Position numbers and translations under genes: made by a program. Shown here in pieces: positions 63,076 through 64,000 of a DNA stretch of 64,000 bases. How positions within the stretch are numbered: the first letter of the stretch is position 1; every line of letters begins with the position of its first letter. The notes beneath the pieces are model-generated. The model worked only from the letters and a program-made list of their open reading frames with translations. It ran no database searches and was not told where the DNA came from. The DNA is from Pseudomonas migulae NBRC 103157 (GTDB taxonomy: Bacteria; Pseudomonadota; Gammaproteobacteria; Pseudomonadales; Pseudomonadaceae): the NCBI RefSeq assembly GCF_002091715.1, contig NZ_BDAG01000031.1:26781-90780 (forward strand), read 5' to 3'.

Positions 63076-63978
63076 ATGACCGTTAAGCAGATCCGCGCGT
63101 TCTTGGCCGTGGCCCAGAGTCTGAGCTTTGCCGTGGCCTGCGAGCGGTTGCACCTGTCGCAATCGGCGCTGAGCCTGACCATCAAGGCGCTGGAGGAAGG
63201 CCTGGGCGGGCGGCTGTTTACGCGCAACACGCGCAATGTGGCGCTGACGGCTGAAGGTGAGGCGTTGGTGCCGCTGGCCCGTCGCTTGATCGCCGACTGG
63301 GACAATGCCGAGGACGAACTGCGCCAGCGTTTTACACTGCAGCGCGGGCGGGTGACGCTGGCGGCGATGCCGTCGTTTGCCGGCAACCTGCTGCCGCCAA
63401 TCCTCAAGACGTTTCGCGCGCGCTACCCGAAGGTCAACGTCACGGTGAATGACGTGATCAACGAACAGGTGCTGGAAATGGTGCGTGACCGGCAGGTCGA
63501 GCTCGGGGTGGCGTTCGAGCCGACGCAAAGCTCCTCGCTGGCGTTCACGCCGCTGTACATCGACCGTTTTGTTGCGGTGGTGCCGTTTGATTCCGCGTTT
63601 GCCGAACTGGACGATATCGACTGGCAGACGTTGCTTGAAGAACCGTTCATTACCTTGCAGCGACCGTCGACGGTGCGGGTGATGCTGGAAGAGCACTTGC
63701 AGGCGCGAGGGATGAAGTTGCCGGTGGAGTTCGAGAGTCACCAGCTGGCGACGGTCGGAAGGATGGTTGCCAGCGGTTTGGGGGTGAGCGCGGTGCCGGC
63801 GCTGTGCGCCGAGCAGATGCGCGAGCTGGGCGCGCGGTGCATCACGTTACGCGACCCGGTAGTGGAAAGGGCGATTGGCGTGTTGACCCAACCGGGGGTG
63901 GAATTGTCGGCGGCGGCGCAGGCGTTGTTCGATATTCTCAAGGAAGAAAACCTGGGCCAGCGCCTGTCTGGACGGTAA
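63076..63978 (+). CDS. LysR-family transcriptional regulator
   Basis: The 300-aa product has an N-terminal winged helix-turn-helix (QIRAFLAVAQSLSFAVACERLHLSQSALSLTIKALEEGLGGRLFTRNTRNVALTAEG is the standard region). A substrate-binding domain follows (VTLAAMPSFAGNLLPPILKTFRARYPKVNVTVNDV). It is divergent from scoA, the arrangement usual for a LysR regulator and the operon it controls. The effector is unknown, possibly acetoacetate or a related acid. A REP unit (GTGGGAGC) begins at the window edge after it. Confidence 0.92.
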   Translation: MTVKQIRAFLAVAQSLSFAVACERLHLSQSALSLTIKALEEGLGGRLFTRNTRNVALTAEGEALVPLARRLIADWDNAEDELRQRFTLQRGRVTLAAMPSFAGNLLPPILKTFRARYPKVNVTVNDVINEQVLEMVRDRQVELGVAFEPTQSSSLAFTPLYIDRFVAVVPFDSAFAELDDIDWQTLLEEPFITLQRPSTVRVMLEEHLQARGMKLPVEFESHQLATVGRMVASGLGVSAVPALCAEQMRELGARCITLRDPVVERAIGVLTQPGVELSAAAQALFDILKEENLGQRLSGR

Positions 63979-64000
63979 AACACAGATCGAATGTGGGAGC

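Overview
The window looks like a chromosomal segment of a fluorescent Pseudomonas (P. fluorescens/P. putida type). The support is the GC-rich sequence, the many REP/REPIN elements built on GGAGC-GGCTTGC-type cores, and hallmark Pseudomonas genes (hglS, aruFG, split curli loci, an att-like cassette, a type VI secretion auxiliary island). I saw no rRNA, tRNA, CRISPR array, transposase or phage gene. Functions are read from translated motifs and family knowledge; no database search was run. || 1-17.6 kb, extracellular matrix and metal oxidation block. csgE (cut by the window edge), csgF and csgG (curli export) run forward. Facing them on the minus strand is an operon of two related secreted proteins (448 and 748 aa), then csgB and a very large csgA with about 21 repeats. 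Between the two groups lies a 1.2 kb gap holding a tandem 396/417-bp repeat and a REPIN. The minus operon starts at a convincing sigma-54 promoter (8511-8525). Divergent from it are a sensor kinase, a large multicopper oxidase with its own sigma-54 promoter (10295-10310), a SCO1-cytochrome c fusion, a second paralogous sensor kinase and an NtrC-type response regulator. Two kinases, one sigma-54 regulator and a multicopper oxidase match what I recall of the MnxS1/MnxS2/MnxR-McoA manganese(II)-oxidation system of P. putida GB-1. The promoters suggest the same regulator may drive curli and its satellites. || 17.7-25.4 kb: a methyltransferase; an ABC ATPase, FtsX-type permease and AttH-like lipoprotein cassette; two small cytoplasmic proteins; a periplasmic protein; a VanW-family protein. 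|| 25.4-37.0 kb, type VI secretion auxiliary island read leftwards: hcp, vgrG, a DUF4123 adaptor, a VasX-like pore-forming effector, and four tandem paralogous membrane proteins that are probable immunity proteins. The hcp gene has a sigma-54-like promoter and three copies of an 18-bp dyad upstream. || 37.1-64 kb, mostly metabolic and housekeeping accessory genes: a DJ-1/PfpI protein, hglS, an alpha/beta hydrolase with a Baeyer-Villiger-type monooxygenase, a MASE2-GGDEF diguanylate cyclase, a carboxypeptidase G2-like peptidase, oxaloacetate decarboxylase, a detached aruFG pair, a phosphatase-cobF pair, a GlxA/FtrA regulator divergent from a rhodanese, a glutamine amidotransferase, an amino-acid binding protein, an M14 desuccinylase-like protein, an esterase, a DcrB-like protein, an antibiotic-biosynthesis-monooxygenase-fold protein, a glutathione transferase, a membrane protein, a chalcone-isomerase-like protein, an NRAMP (MntH) transporter, and a thiolase-scoB-scoA operon divergent from a LysR regulator. 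REPINs sit at many gene ends here.
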